A DNA stretch of 64,000 bases from Novosphingobium sp. CF614 (GCF_900113255.1 NZ_FOOR01000008.1:1-64000), one strand, 5' to 3'. Positions 38,742-47,423 are shown, numbered from the stretch's first letter. The notes: generated by a model from the sequence alone, not told the origin. A program made the numbers and translations.

Positions 38742-39344
38742 TCACGCGGGGTAAGTCCAGCTCGTGCCGCGGTCGAAGTTGTCCGAGGCGAACTTCCAGT
38801 TGATGAGGTTGTCCAGCACCGTCTTCACATAGGCCGGACGCTTGTTCATCTGGTCGATGTAGTAGGCGTGCTCCCACACGTCGATGGTGACCAGCGGGTT
38901 GACGTCGGTGGTGATCGGGGTGCCGGCGTCGTGGGTCGAGATGACCTTGAGCTTGCCGCCGTCGACGACCAGCCAGGCCCAGCCGGAAGCGAAGTGGTTG
39001 ACCGCCTCGTTGCTCAGCGCTTCCAGCAGCGCGTCCATCGAGCCGAAATCGCTCTTGATGGCGGCGGCCAGGCTCTCGCTCGGCTCGGTCTTTTCCGGGC
39101 TCAGCGAGTGCCAGTAGAAACCGTGGTTCCAGGTCTGCGCGGCGTTGTTGAACAGCGGGCCCGAAGCCGACCTGGCGATTTCCTCCACCGACTTGCCGGC
39201 ATTCTCGGTGCCTTCGATCGCGGCGTTCAGCTTGTCGACGTAGGTCTTGTGATGGGCGCCGTGATGGATTTCGAGCGTCTTGCTGGAGACATGCGGTTCA
39301 AGCGCATCCTGCGCGTAAGGCAGCGGCATCAGGGCAATGGTCAT
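38742..39344 (-). CDS. sodB: superoxide dismutase, iron type
   Basis: SOD converts superoxide to hydrogen peroxide. The 200-residue protein has the metal ligands in the HHGAHHKTYVDKLN, NHGFYWHSL and DVWEHAYYID motifs, and AAQTWNH, in which the Gln is typical of iron enzymes. No signal peptide is seen, so it is cytoplasmic. A terminator follows. Confidence 0.95.
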   Translation of the reverse strand: MTIALMPLPYAQDALEPHVSSKTLEIHHGAHHKTYVDKLNAAIEGTENAGKSVEEIARSASGPLFNNAAQTWNHGFYWHSLSPEKTEPSESLAAAIKSDFGSMDALLEALSNEAVNHFASGWAWLVVDGGKLKVISTHDAGTPITTDVNPLVTIDVWEHAYYIDQMNKRPAYVKTVLDNLINWKFASDNFDRGTSWTYPA

Positions 39345-39528
39345 GGCAAGTCTTCCTGTTTCAGGTTATCGAACGCTTGGTGAAAGCGCCGACGCGGCAC
39401 GAAGGCCGTCGGCGCCCCGGGAACACGGGGGCCTATTTCTGTCGTCCCCCGTGACAATTCAAGCGTGTATTAGTGGCATTTCGATTTCGGGGCCGGGTTT
39501 TTCCGGATAGTTCCCTCAAGAACCCGAA

Positions 39529-39552
39529 GGGCCGCTCGATCGAGAGCGGCCC
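39529..39552. terminator. hairpin downstream of the GlsB-like gene
   Basis: GGGCCGCT (39529-39536) pairs with AGCGGCCC (39545-39552), with a CTCGATCGAG palindrome across the loop. It lies in the 294 bp between the GlsB-like gene and sodB, where no other gene is seen. Confidence 0.55.
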
Positions 39553-39638
39553 CCTTGTGGTCAAGGCGTGGTCAACGGGTGGTCTTCGGTCTTCCCGGGC
39601 CAGGTGCCGCGATCCCGTCTGGCATGACGCGATCAGGC

Positions 39639-39908
39639 TCAGCGAATCGAGCCGCGCCGGAACAGATTGACGAGCGCCAGCAGGATGACCGCGCCGAGGA
39701 ACGAAGCCAGCAGCGACAGGATGTCGAACGAGCCGCTGGTGATGGGCGCCCCGCCGATCAGCGGGGTAATGATGAAACCGGCGATCAACGCGCCAACGAT
39801 ACCGACGACGATGTTCAGGAAGATCCCTTGCTGCGCATCGGTGCGCATGAGGATCGAAGCGAGCCAGCCGATGATGCCACCGACGAGCAGGATGAGCAGC
39901 AGTGTCAT
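39639..39908 (-). CDS. GlsB/YeaQ/YmgE stress-response membrane protein
   Basis: The 89-residue protein has three membrane helices with the Gly-rich pattern of transglycosylase-associated (YeaQ/YmgE) proteins: GGIIGWLASILMR, IVVGIVGALIAGFI and a final helix ending NLFRRGSIR. Function is unknown beyond stress association. It is the last core-like gene before the IS-rich region. Confidence 0.85.
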   Translation of the reverse strand: MTLLLILLVGGIIGWLASILMRTDAQQGIFLNIVVGIVGALIAGFIITPLIGGAPITSGSFDILSLLASFLGAVILLALVNLFRRGSIR

Positions 39909-39958
39909 TGTTCCTTCTCCGAAACGTGCATGTTGCCCGAGATAACGGACCACCCACC

Positions 39959-40513
39959 CTATGGTTCCGCATCCCGTCTTGTTTCTCGGAAGGTTGAATG
40001 GTGCGCCCTGCTAGTGGTCGGGCTGGACCTGTCCGGTAGACTCAGGCCGCGATCATCTTTTCCTCTTTGAAGCTGGTGCCGGGGGTAAGATGCGATGAAG
40101 AGCCAGGTGGTGGCGCTTTCGATGGTCCGTTCGAAGTCTTTGGCGAGACGGCGGTTCCTGTTCAGCCATGCGATGGTACGCTCGACGAGCCAGCGGCGCG
40201 GCAGCAGTTTGAAGCCCTTGGCGGCGTCGGATCGTTTGATGATTTCCAACGACGATGTGCCGATTTTGGTGAGTGCGGAGCGGAGCTTGTCCCCAGCGTA
40301 GCCGCCGTCGGCAAAGATGTGGCGCAGCCAGGGGAAGCTGTGGCGAATGCTGGCGAGGACATCGGGAGCGCGGTCGCGATCCTGGATATCGGCAGTATGT
40401 ACGATGGCTCCGACCAGCAGACCTTGCGTGTCGGTGAGGATATGACGTTTGCGGCCTTTGATCTTCTTGCCAGCGTCGAAACCCCGTGGACCGCCGCTTT
40501 CCGTCGTTTTCAC
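39959..40513 (-). CDS. IS5-family transposase, second frame
   Basis: This frame carries the DDE half of the transposase: the first Asp of VIDSQSVK (read slightly upstream in the same frame), FADGGYAG with the second Asp and the Glu of ERTIAWLNRNRR. It joins the first frame only by a one-base shift near 40545-40555. The open frame runs past the probable end of the element near 40020, so the last 20-25 codons are not transposase. Confidence 0.7.
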   Translation of the reverse strand: MKTTESGGPRGFDAGKKIKGRKRHILTDTQGLLVGAIVHTADIQDRDRAPDVLASIRHSFPWLRHIFADGGYAGDKLRSALTKIGTSSLEIIKRSDAAKGFKLLPRRWLVERTIAWLNRNRRLAKDFERTIESATTWLFIASYPRHQLQRGKDDRGLSLPDRSSPTTSRAHHSTFRETRRDAEP

Positions 40514-40935
40514 GCTTTGGCTATCGATGACGCCCGCGCTGGGAGAGCGCCTCCCGACCGATCGCTTCGCGGGCCATCAGCAGCAGGGCGTGGTTGATCG
40601 ATTTCCACAGGCCCATCGCGCTCCAGCGGTAGAAATAATGCTGCACCGTGGTCATGGGCGGGAACAGCCCCGGCGGCAACATCCGCCACGGCAACCCGCC
40701 CCGCAGCAGATACAGGATCGCCTCCACAATCTGGCGGTAATCCCAAACCGGCGGACGGCCAAGTTTCCCGCGCGGCGGCAGCAGCGGTTCCAAAATCGCC
40801 CACTCAGCATCCGTCAAATCGCTGGGCAAAAGCAGCTCGGCTCTGGCATACTGCCGCCGGGTGATATCGGTCCACATGTGTCATTCCGCCGTTGTCTCGC
40901 AAACACGACTGAATCACATATCACTGATATCACCC
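40015..40935 (-). mobile_element. IS5-family (IS427-like) insertion sequence
   Basis: About 0.9 kb covering the two transposase frames. The ends are not exact: GACTCAGGCCG near 40039 and GATTCAGTCGTG (complement, near 40905-40915) may be inner parts of the inverted repeats. It separates the GlsB-like gene from an IS630 tail and marks the start of the accessory region. Confidence 0.75.
40521..40877 (-). CDS. IS5-family transposase, first frame
   Basis: The 118-residue frame begins MWTDITRRQYAR and has the DUF4096-type N-terminal domain of IS5/IS427 transposases (DLTDAEWAILEPLLPP, YRQIVEAILYLLRGG). Compared with one-frame relatives (pattern ASPSAGVIDSQS) it has one extra C near 40549, so the gene is either frameshifted by mutation or relies on recoding. 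No obvious slippery run is present. Confidence 0.8.
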   Translation of the reverse strand: MWTDITRRQYARAELLLPSDLTDAEWAILEPLLPPRGKLGRPPVWDYRQIVEAILYLLRGGLPWRMLPPGLFPPMTTVQHYFYRWSAMGLWKSINHALLLMAREAIGREALSQRGRHR

Positions 40936-40951
40936 AAATTCCTTTTCGGTC

Positions 40952-41065
40952 AGCCTCTCATACGAGGATATCGTCGATCACTGTTGCTACGCTTGGAACA
41001 AGCTCGTCGATCAGCCTTGGCGCATCATGACCTTGGGGCGCCGCAACTGGGCCCACAGGTTCTGA
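40952..41065 (+). pseudogene. C-terminal tail of an IS630-family transposase
   Basis: The plus strand reads LSYEDIVDHCCYAWNKL, then DQPWRIMTLGRRNWAHRF and a stop at 41065. This is the typical end of IS630 transposases (YDDIVDHCCDAW, QPWRIMSIG). Nothing of the body remains; the IS5 element abuts it on the left. The sequence to the TonB receptor stop is 16 bp. Confidence 0.75.
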
Positions 41066-41081
41066 TCAGCAAGTCTTGGTA

Positions 41082-43511
41082 TTAGCGGGCCTCGCTGCCG
41101 AAGCGGACCTTCAACTGCATGCCGTACATGCGCGGCTGGCCGGTGATCTTGGAGAGGAATCCCCGGCTCAGCAGGTCGTTCACGAAGACGTAGTACTTCT
41201 CTTTCGTGACGTTGTTGACGAACAGGCCCAGATCGATCGGCTTTCCACCGATGTCCTTCCAATCGAAATTGAGGTTGAAGGTGTCGAAGCTGTCGACGCC
41301 CGAAGTCTGCCGCGTCGTCGACATGTAGGAATCGGTGTATTGCCATGACACCGCCGCGCTTATCTCGCCGAGTTCTTCGGGGATCGGCAGGGTATAGCGC
41401 GCCGACGCCGCGCCTTTCCACTTGGGCGCGATCGGCGAAGGATCGCCGTTGCCAGCGGTGGGGACGGGGTTCGGGAAGCCGGGAGGGCCCTGCGGCGGCA
41501 CGAAGACGTCCTTGAGCTCGGTATGGAGGTAGGTGACCGCGCCCGACAGGCGCAGGCGGTGGAACAGGTCGATGCCGGTATCGAGCTCGACGCCGTAACC
41601 GACGCTCTTCGCCGAGTTGACGATTCCCGAAAACGTGCGCCCGTTGGCGTCGGCCCAGGTCACCACGAACTGCTGGTTATTGAAATCGTTGTAGAACGCC
41701 GCGGCGTTGACGTAGCCCGGCGCCGATCCGTGCCAGTTCAGCTTGGCGCCGGCCTCATAGCTGTCGAGCTTTTCAGGGCCGAACGACTTGTAGGGGAACA
41801 GCGCCCTGGGGTTGACCAGGCCCTGCCGGTAGCCGCGTGCGTACTTGGCGTAGAGCATCGCGTCGGTGCCCGGCTTGTAGCTGAGGTTGATAAGCCAGGT
41901 CGGCGCGCTGGACTTCGCCTTGGTCAGTCCCGTGCAGGTTGGCAGCGTCGTATCGGCTGATGAACAGGATGTCGAAAGCGCCGGGGTAAGCCGATAGGTG
42001 AAGTTCCTGTCGATCGACGCGGAGCGATCCTCGGTATAGCGGATGCCGGCGGTGACGCTCCACTTGTCGGTGAACTCGTAAGTCGTCTGCGAGAAGATGC
42101 CCAGGCCCTTCAAGGTGAGCTTGCGGACCGACTCGGTGATGGAGCCGGTGGCGCGGTAGGGGCTGACGCAAGTTGAAACCTGATCGCCGCTGCAGGACAC
42201 GAATACCGACGTGAACGCTCCGGTCGGCGCGCCAAGGTTGAAGCTCTTCTCGTAGTAGCCGCCCAGGATCCAATGCAGACGGCCGTCCATGAAATTGCCC
42301 TGCAACTGCAATTCCTCGGTGAAGGTCGCCTGGTTGTTGTTGTCGACGCCATGAGCGGGGTTCACCAGCGCGAAGCCGAGCCGCAGGCCGGTGAAGTTGC
42401 CATTGGTCCCGTTGGCGCCGGCGACCGGATCGTCGGCGCGGATCACCCAGCTTGCGCCCTGCGCGTCGGCGCGGAATCGATTGGCCAACTCACCGTAGGT
42501 CACTATGTTCTTGACCGTCAGGCTGTCGCTGACGTTCCATGTCGTGGTGTTGATCGCCTGCCATTGGCGGGCGTAGCTGAGCGGCTCGGCGGTGGCACTC
42601 TCCACCGCATAGAAATCGCCGGTGGCGTTGAGCCTGTCGACTTGGTCGCACGAGAGCTTGCCGGCCGGGATATTGCCCAGGGTCGCGGTCGAGAGGCAAT
42701 CGGTAACCCGCGCCAGCGTGCCGGCGGTCTTGGAACGCGAGTAGGTGAGCACCGTATAGTTCTCAAGGTTGTCGGTCAGCGGCGCCAGGAAGCTGAGGCG
42801 CGCGGCGACATAGTCGGTATCGGCCAGGCGGCTGGGGCCGACGCCGATGTTCTTCTGGTAGCCGTCGCGCTTCATGCGGTCGAAACCCAGGCGCAGGCCG
42901 CCTTCGCCGACGGGGATGTTGAGCACGGCCTGCAGGCGGGTCATGTCGTAGTTGCCGTAGGATCCCATGACATAGCCGCCGAATTCGGATTCGGGGCGCT
43001 TGGGCACGAGCAGGATCGCACCGCCGGTGGTGTTGCGGCCGAACAGCGTGCCTTGCGGGCCCTTCAGGACCTGAATGTTCTGGAGGTCGAAGAACGAGCC
43101 TGGTCCAGCGCCCTCGCCGGTGGTCTGCGCGGTCGATCCACGCAGTGCGCCCGCCTCTGCGAAATAGACCGCGACCGATGCCGCCGTGAAAGTATCCTGC
43201 GTGAAGCCGCGAATGGAGAACGATGTGTTTTCTGTGCCGAAGCGCGGGTTGGTGCTGAGCGACGGCGTGAACGCCGCGACGTCGTTGATGGTCGTGACGT
43301 TGCGGGCATCGAGCTGTTCCTGGTTGTAGACCGCGATCGAGATCGGAACGTCCTGCAGGCGTTCCTCGACCCGGCGGGCGGTAACGATGATGTCGCCGGT
43401 GTTGTCGATAGAATCCGCATCGGCCTGTGCGACCGCCGCGGGAGCGTAGACCAGGGCCGATAGAATCGCCGAGCCGCAAAAAAGAGTCGATCGGATCGTT
43501 CGTGCGTTCAT
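41082..43511 (-). CDS. TonB-dependent outer-membrane receptor
   Basis: The 809-residue protein has a signal peptide (cleaved after AAVAQA, about residue 29), a TonB box-like DIIVTARRVEERLQDVPISI, the plug domain (VLKGPQGTLFGRNTTGGAI) and a beta-barrel ending in an aromatic-rich C terminus (MYGMQLKVRFGSEAR). It is of the large sphingomonad group that takes up diverse organic substrates; the ligand is unknown. The ATG at 43511 has GGAGGGG upstream. Preceding DNA holds a CoA-transferase remnant, so it may once have been part of a catabolic operon. Confidence 0.9.
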   Translation of the reverse strand: MNARTIRSTLFCGSAILSALVYAPAAVAQADADSIDNTGDIIVTARRVEERLQDVPISIAVYNQEQLDARNVTTINDVAAFTPSLSTNPRFGTENTSFSIRGFTQDTFTAASVAVYFAEAGALRGSTAQTTGEGAGPGSFFDLQNIQVLKGPQGTLFGRNTTGGAILLVPKRPESEFGGYVMGSYGNYDMTRLQAVLNIPVGEGGLRLGFDRMKRDGYQKNIGVGPSRLADTDYVAARLSFLAPLTDNLENYTVLTYSRSKTAGTLARVTDCLSTATLGNIPAGKLSCDQVDRLNATGDFYAVESATAEPLSYARQWQAINTTTWNVSDSLTVKNIVTYGELANRFRADAQGASWVIRADDPVAGANGTNGNFTGLRLGFALVNPAHGVDNNNQATFTEELQLQGNFMDGRLHWILGGYYEKSFNLGAPTGAFTSVFVSCSGDQVSTCVSPYRATGSITESVRKLTLKGLGIFSQTTYEFTDKWSVTAGIRYTEDRSASIDRNFTYRLTPALSTSCSSADTTLPTCTGLTKAKSSAPTWLINLSYKPGTDAMLYAKYARGYRQGLVNPRALFPYKSFGPEKLDSYEAGAKLNWHGSAPGYVNAAAFYNDFNNQQFVVTWADANGRTFSGIVNSAKSVGYGVELDTGIDLFHRLRLSGAVTYLHTELKDVFVPPQGPPGFPNPVPTAGNGDPSPIAPKWKGAASARYTLPIPEELGEISAAVSWQYTDSYMSTTRQTSGVDSFDTFNLNFDWKDIGGKPIDLGLFVNNVTKEKYYVFVNDLLSRGFLSKITGQPRMYGMQLKVRFGSEAR

Positions 43512-43559
43512 TATCCCCTCCACCTTGTGTTTTGCTTTTTTGCTTTTTTGCTTCGTGCC

Positions 43560-43830
43560 AGTCCCCGACTTTCGCCGGCTGGTTCTTCTCGGCTTCCCAC
43601 TTGACGACTTCGTCCGTGGCAGGCTTTTCCATCTCGTCTTCGCCATAACCCAGCTCGGCCAGGATCGAAAGGGTCTGTTCGCCGAATGTGGAACAGGGCG
43701 CCCCACGCGCTGGTGTGACCGGGAACTTCGGCATCGGCGCATGGCGATAGCGCTTGCCGAACGCCGGGTGTCCGCTGGGCATGAAAAGCGCATATACGCC
43801 AATGATCCGCTTGGATGGCTCGGGCTTGGT
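43560..43830 (-). pseudogene. C-terminal remnant of a CaiB/BaiF family CoA-transferase
   Basis: The minus strand reads GHPAFGKRYRHAPMPKFP, then RGAPCSTFGEQTLSILAELGYGEDE, the characteristic C-terminal segment of type III CoA-transferases, where a G.H....L.ELGY pattern ends the protein. No start or catalytic part is present and the frame runs on into the TonB receptor gene without a proper end. It occupies most of the 431 bp between the receptor and arsR. Confidence 0.55.
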
Positions 43831-43942
43831 CCAACAGGGCGCTGGCCAACCGACGCACCTAACGGCGTTCGAGTATTCTATAATTTTCGAAATATGGATT
43901 GACCGTCGCTACGGCTCACTATTATTCGACATCCTTGGAAGG

Positions 43943-44305
43943 ATGGAATCGACCATGAAGGAACCGAATCCGCAAGACTCGGCCATCGAGGCGCTCGGCG
44001 CGCTCGCGCATGACACGCGCCTTTCCGTGTTTCGCATGCTGGTGAAGGCGGGGCCTGACGGCCTTGTCGCCGGCGCAATCGCACAGGCCGCGAATGTGCC
44101 GCCCTCCACGATGTCTCATCACCTGGGCATTCTCGAACGTGCGGGCTTGGTGGAATCCGAGCGGGAAAGCCGGCTTGTCCACTACCGCGCCGATTACGAC
44201 GGCATGCGCCGGTTGCTCACCTTTCTGATGCAGGATTGCTGCCAGGGTGCCCCCGAAATGTGCGGTGAACTCCTTGGCGAGCTCGACTGCAAGGCCTGGA
44301 GCTGA
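43943..44305 (+). CDS. arsR: ArsR-family arsenic-responsive repressor
   Basis: The 120-residue winged-helix protein has ALGALAHDTRLSVFRML, the recognition helix PPSTMSHHLGIL, and a C-terminal cluster DCCQGAPEMC. A paired Cys plus a third Cys near the C terminus resembles the As(III) site of the Acidithiobacillus-type ArsR rather than the classic CVC in the DNA-binding helix. It leads the arsR-arsC-acr3 operon and should repress it until arsenite or antimonite binds. The ATG at 43955 is an alternative start. Confidence 0.9.
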   Translation: MESTMKEPNPQDSAIEALGALAHDTRLSVFRMLVKAGPDGLVAGAIAQAANVPPSTMSHHLGILERAGLVESERESRLVHYRADYDGMRRLLTFLMQDCCQGAPEMCGELLGELDCKAWS

Positions 44306-44321
44306 ACGCCTGGAGCTGAAC
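44294..44321. repeat. 14-bp perfect tandem duplication on the arsR stop
   Basis: GCCTGGAGCTGAAC occurs twice without a gap (44294-44307 and 44308-44321). The first copy contains the arsR TGA stop; the second ends one base before the arsC ATG, so the duplication sets the intergenic distance. Confidence 0.9.
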
Positions 44322-44322
44322 T

Positions 44323-44844
44323 ATGTCCGACAAGATTTACAATGTGCTCTTCCTGTGCACGGGAAACAGTGCCCGCTCGATCCTTGGCGAGGCCATTTTG
44401 AACAACGTCGGTGAAGGCCGCTTCCGGGCCTGGAGCGCGGGCAGCCAGCCCAAGGGCGAGGTCCACCCGATGGCGCTCTCGGTGCTCGATGGCCTTGGTT
44501 TCGACACGGCGGGGATGCGCTCGAAAAGTTGGGAAGAGTTCGCCGAGCCGGGGGCGCCGCAGTTCGATTTCATATTCACCGTCTGCGATAACGCCGCGGG
44601 CGAAACCTGCCCGGTCTGGATCGGTCATCCGATGACCGCGCATTGGGGTATCGAGGATCCGGCGGCAGTGGAAGGCAAGGGCCAGCGCGATGCGTTCATG
44701 CAGGCCTTGCGGTATTTGCAGAACCGGATCTCGCTGTTTGTGGCTCTCCCGCTCGCCAGTCTCGACGAGATGGCGACGCGCCGAAAGCTCCAGGAAATCG
44801 GCCAGCGCGAAGGCGCCAGCGCCAAGGCAAGAGCGGGCGAATGA
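44323..44844 (+). CDS. arsC: arsenate reductase, low-molecular-weight phosphatase type
   Basis: ArsC reduces arsenate to arsenite for export. The 173-residue protein has the P-loop CTGNSARS with C12 and the two relay cysteines C88 and C96 (FTVCDNAAGETCPVW), as in thioredoxin-coupled enzymes. The C-terminal tail is longer and more charged than in the Staphylococcus enzyme. It lies in the ars operon and overlaps the next frame by ATGA. A thioredoxin gene lies just downstream of acr3. Confidence 0.93.
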   Translation: MSDKIYNVLFLCTGNSARSILGEAILNNVGEGRFRAWSAGSQPKGEVHPMALSVLDGLGFDTAGMRSKSWEEFAEPGAPQFDFIFTVCDNAAGETCPVWIGHPMTAHWGIEDPAAVEGKGQRDAFMQALRYLQNRISLFVALPLASLDEMATRRKLQEIGQREGASAKARAGE

Positions 44845-45011
44845 CCAGCTGGAAAGACCTCGGCGATATCGTCATCCATCCCAATCCCGGATGCGGTATG
44901 TCGCGCAACGCGCCGGCCATGTTCCGCGATGCGGGGATCGAGCCACATGCCATGTCTGAAGGCCCCGCCGGCAACCGCGGGAACGCCTGGGCGAAGGAAA
45001 CCGGACGGTGA
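44841..45011 (+). pseudogene. truncated glutaredoxin-type arsenate reductase
   Basis: The 56-residue frame starts like plasmid R773-type ArsC: DIVIHPNPGCGMSRN with the catalytic Cys, then AMFRDAGIEPH. After about 37 residues the family sequence is lost and the frame ends at 45011. The remaining ~100 residues including the Arg triad are missing, so it is an internal deletion remnant. It keeps the ATGA overlap with arsC and a GTGA overlap with acr3, so it may still carry translation across. Confidence 0.75.
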
Positions 45012-46072
45012 CTGCCCTGGTAGCCAAGCGCGAACGCCTGTCGTTCCTCGACCGTTATCTCACCTTGTGGATATTCCTCGCCATGGCACTGGGTGTCGCG
45101 CTGGGGACGAGCTTTGAAGGGCTGCCCAAGGCGATCGACAGCCTGTCCTGGGGCTCGACCAACATTCCTATCGCCATAGGCCTGATCCTGATGATGTATC
45201 CGCCGCTCGCCCGCGTGCGATACGAGGAACTGCCACGCGTGTTCGAGGACAAGCGCGTGCTGGCGATCTCTCTCATCCAGAACTGGATCATCGGCCCGGT
45301 GCTGATGTTTGCGCTGGCCGTCTTATTCCTCAGCGACAAGCCGGAATATATGACCGGCCTCATCCTGATCGGGCTGGCCCGCTGCATCGCCATGGTCGTT
45401 GTCTGGAACCAGCTCGCCAAGGGTGACAACCAGTACGTCGCGGCGCTGGTCGCGTTCAATTCGATCTTCCAGATCCTGTTCTTCAGCGTCTATGCGTGGT
45501 TCTTCCTCGCTTTCTTGCCACCATTGTTCGGGCTTGAAGGAAGCGTGATCCATGTCAGCTTCTGGACCATCGCGGAGGCTGTGCTGATCTATCTCGGTAT
45601 TCCGTTCCTGGCCGGCTTCCTGACCCGCAAATGGCTGGTGAAGGCCATGGGCAACGAATGGTATGAAACCCGCTTCCTGCCGAGGATCGGACCGGTAACG
45701 CTGGTCGCGCTGTTGTTCACCATCGTCGCCATGTTCAGTCTCAAGGGCAATGAGATCGTGACGCTGCCGGGCGATACCATTCGCATCGCCATCCCGCTGA
45801 CGATCTATTTCCTGATCCAGTTCAGCATCAGCTTCTCCATGGGCAAGCTGGTAGAGGCCGATTATCCGCGCACAACGGCGGTGGCGTTCACGGCCGCTGG
45901 CAACAATTTCGAACTGGCGATCGCGGTTGCCATCGCCGCCTTCGGGCTTGCCTCGCCGGTTGCCTTCGCGGCGGTCATCGGTCCGCTGGTCGAAGTGCCG
46001 GTACTGATCCTGCTGGTCAACGTCGCCTTCTGGTTCGGGCGGCGCTGGTTCCCCGGCAGCTTAGCCTCGTAG
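45008..46072 (+). CDS. acr3: arsenite efflux permease, ACR3 family
   Basis: The 354-residue protein has ten membrane helices and the ACR3 signatures: [13 protein letters not shown] with the conserved Cys, [13 protein letters not shown], and [13 protein letters not shown] with the conserved Glu. It exports As(III) using the proton motive force. The start is GTG at 45008, overlapping the previous frame. It is the last gene of the ars operon and converges on trxC with 39 bp between. Confidence 0.95.
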   Translation: MTALVAKRERLSFLDRYLTLWIFLAMALGVALGTSFEGLPKAIDSLSWGSTNIPIAIGLILMMYPPLARVRYEELPRVFEDKRVLAISLIQNWIIGPVLMFALAVLFLSDKPEYMTGLILIGLARCIAMVVVWNQLAKGDNQYVAALVAFNSIFQILFFSVYAWFFLAFLPPLFGLEGSVIHVSFWTIAEAVLIYLGIPFLAGFLTRKWLVKAMGNEWYETRFLPRIGPVTLVALLFTIVAMFSLKGNEIVTLPGDTIRIAIPLTIYFLIQFSISFSMGKLVEADYPRTTAVAFTAAGNNFELAIAVAIAAFGLASPVAFAAVIGPLVEVPVLILLVNVAFWFGRRWFPGSLAS

Positions 46073-46111
46073 AGTTGGCTGCGATGCGTGGGAGAGGCCC
46101 GGCGCCTTCCC

Positions 46112-46567
46112 CTAACCGCGAGACAGATGCTGATCGACCCATCCGATGATGGCGCGCTGGTCGATGGCGCCAGCATTGCGTGCGACTTCCCGGCCGCCTG
46201 AAAACAGGATGAGCGTTGGAATCGACCGGATCGCGAACCGGGCGGCAACAGCCTGCTCCGCTTCAGTATCCACTTTCAGCAAACGCACCCTGGGCTCGAG
46301 ACTTTTGGCGGCGGCGGCAAAGGCCGGGGCCATCGCTTTGCAAGGCCCGCACCAGCTTGCCCAGAAATCGACGAGCACAGGCAGGGAACCGATCTGCACG
46401 TGGCGATCGAAGGCCATGCCATTTACAGCAACGGGTGCATGCTGAAACAGCATCTGACTGCAGCGCCCGCATTTCGGGCTTTCCAAGATGCGGGCGGCAG
46501 GAACGCGATTTGCCGTTGCGCACGAGGGGCAAATGATGACGGCAGGATCAGCCGAGGCTGCATTCAT
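46112..46567 (-). CDS. trxC: thioredoxin 2 with N-terminal zinc finger
   Basis: The 151-residue protein has CPSC (C13, C16) and CGRC (C33, C36) as a zinc site and the thioredoxin active site WCGPC (C73, C76), followed by the cis-Pro segment RSIPTLILF. Trx2 reduces disulfides and persulfides and could recycle ArsC and the peroxiredoxin. The start at 46567 was chosen from the zinc-finger N terminus. It is divergent from the peroxiredoxin gene. Confidence 0.93.
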   Translation of the reverse strand: MNAASADPAVIICPSCATANRVPAARILESPKCGRCSQMLFQHAPVAVNGMAFDRHVQIGSLPVLVDFWASWCGPCKAMAPAFAAAAKSLEPRVRLLKVDTEAEQAVAARFAIRSIPTLILFSGGREVARNAGAIDQRAIIGWVDQHLSRG

Positions 46568-46700
46568 CTCACTATTCCTTGTAATTGACAAGGCTTGCCC
46601 GCTTGCAAGGGAAGACCGGAACTCGTTCCCGCCGGGCACGCCGCAAGCCATGCGATGCGTCGTTGTAAGATTCTCATACTTGCCGCACCCACTTTCTCGC

Positions 46701-46717
46701 TTACATCTGTAATGTAA
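46701..46717. promoter_or_regulatory. dyad operator candidate TTACAT-N5-ATGTAA
   Basis: A perfect 6-bp inverted repeat with a 5-bp spacer lies 22 bp before the GTG of the peroxiredoxin gene. The size and AT-rich arms fit an ArsR-family operator. The arms and spacing match the dyad in the rhodanese/sqr promoter at 59014-59032. Confidence 0.55.
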
Positions 46718-46739
46718 TCGTGTAGGGAATAATGCCAAG

Positions 46740-47423
46740 GTGCGTGAAACGGAATTTCCCGGAATGGACGAAATGTCGGTCGATAGGGGCCATGCCCCGC
46801 AGTTTCTGCAGATCGGCGATCGGGCCCCGAATTTCCAGGCGCGAACGACGATGGGGGTGGTCAATCTCTCCGACTTTCGCGGTCGCTGGCTGATCCTGTT
46901 CTCGCATCCTGCCGATTTTACCCCGGTCTGCACCAGCGAATTCGTCGCCCTGTCGAAGGCGACCGACCGATTCAAGGCGCTCGACTGCGCGCTGCTCGCC
47001 GTCTCGGTCGACAGTCTCTATTCGCATCTGGGTTGGATCCGCGCGATCCGCGAGGGGTTCGGCGTCACGGTGAGTTTCCCGATCGTCGAGGATCCGTCGC
47101 TGATTATCGGCCGTGCCTACGGCATGATCTCGGATCGTTCGCCCGACGCGGCGACGATGCGATCGACCTATTTCATCGATCCCGACGGGATCATCCGCGC
47201 GATGATCTGCTATCCCGCGACGGTCGGACGCTCGGTCGATGAGATGCTCCGGGTGTTGGCCGCCCTGCAGGTTGTCGATGCCGATCATGTCGTGACCCCG
47301 GAAGGCTGGCATCCCGGCGACGCGGTGCTGTTGCCACCCCACCAGGACCAGGCCTCCCTGCTGGCCGAGGCGGATGATCCGGTGTGGTTTCATCGCAGCA
47401 AACCGCAGGCACGGAAGGCGTAG
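46740..47423 (+). CDS. 1-Cys type (Prx6) peroxiredoxin
   Basis: The 227-residue protein has the peroxidatic Cys in HPADFTPVCTSEF (residue 64 from the GTG), Arg in the YPATVGRS motif and the long C-terminal arm of Prx6/archaeal-type enzymes (VVTPEGWHPGDAVLLPP). It reduces peroxides and possibly hydropersulfides. ATGs at 46764 or 46773 may be the real start. It forms an operon with the ArsR gene 3 bp downstream. Confidence 0.88.
   Translation: MRETEFPGMDEMSVDRGHAPQFLQIGDRAPNFQARTTMGVVNLSDFRGRWLILFSHPADFTPVCTSEFVALSKATDRFKALDCALLAVSVDSLYSHLGWIRAIREGFGVTVSFPIVEDPSLIIGRAYGMISDRSPDAATMRSTYFIDPDGIIRAMICYPATVGRSVDEMLRVLAALQVVDADHVVTPEGWHPGDAVLLPPHQDQASLLAEADDPVWFHRSKPQARKA

Noticed and set aside
41082-43802. 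N-terminal extension of the TonB receptor upstream of 43511
   Set aside because: The extra 97 codons are basic and signal-less; the ATG at 43511 has a strong ribosome-binding site and a signal peptide.
46568-46975. Extended N terminus of thioredoxin 2
   Set aside because: The zinc-finger start at 46567 matches the family length; the extension would run through the shared promoter and into the peroxiredoxin gene.
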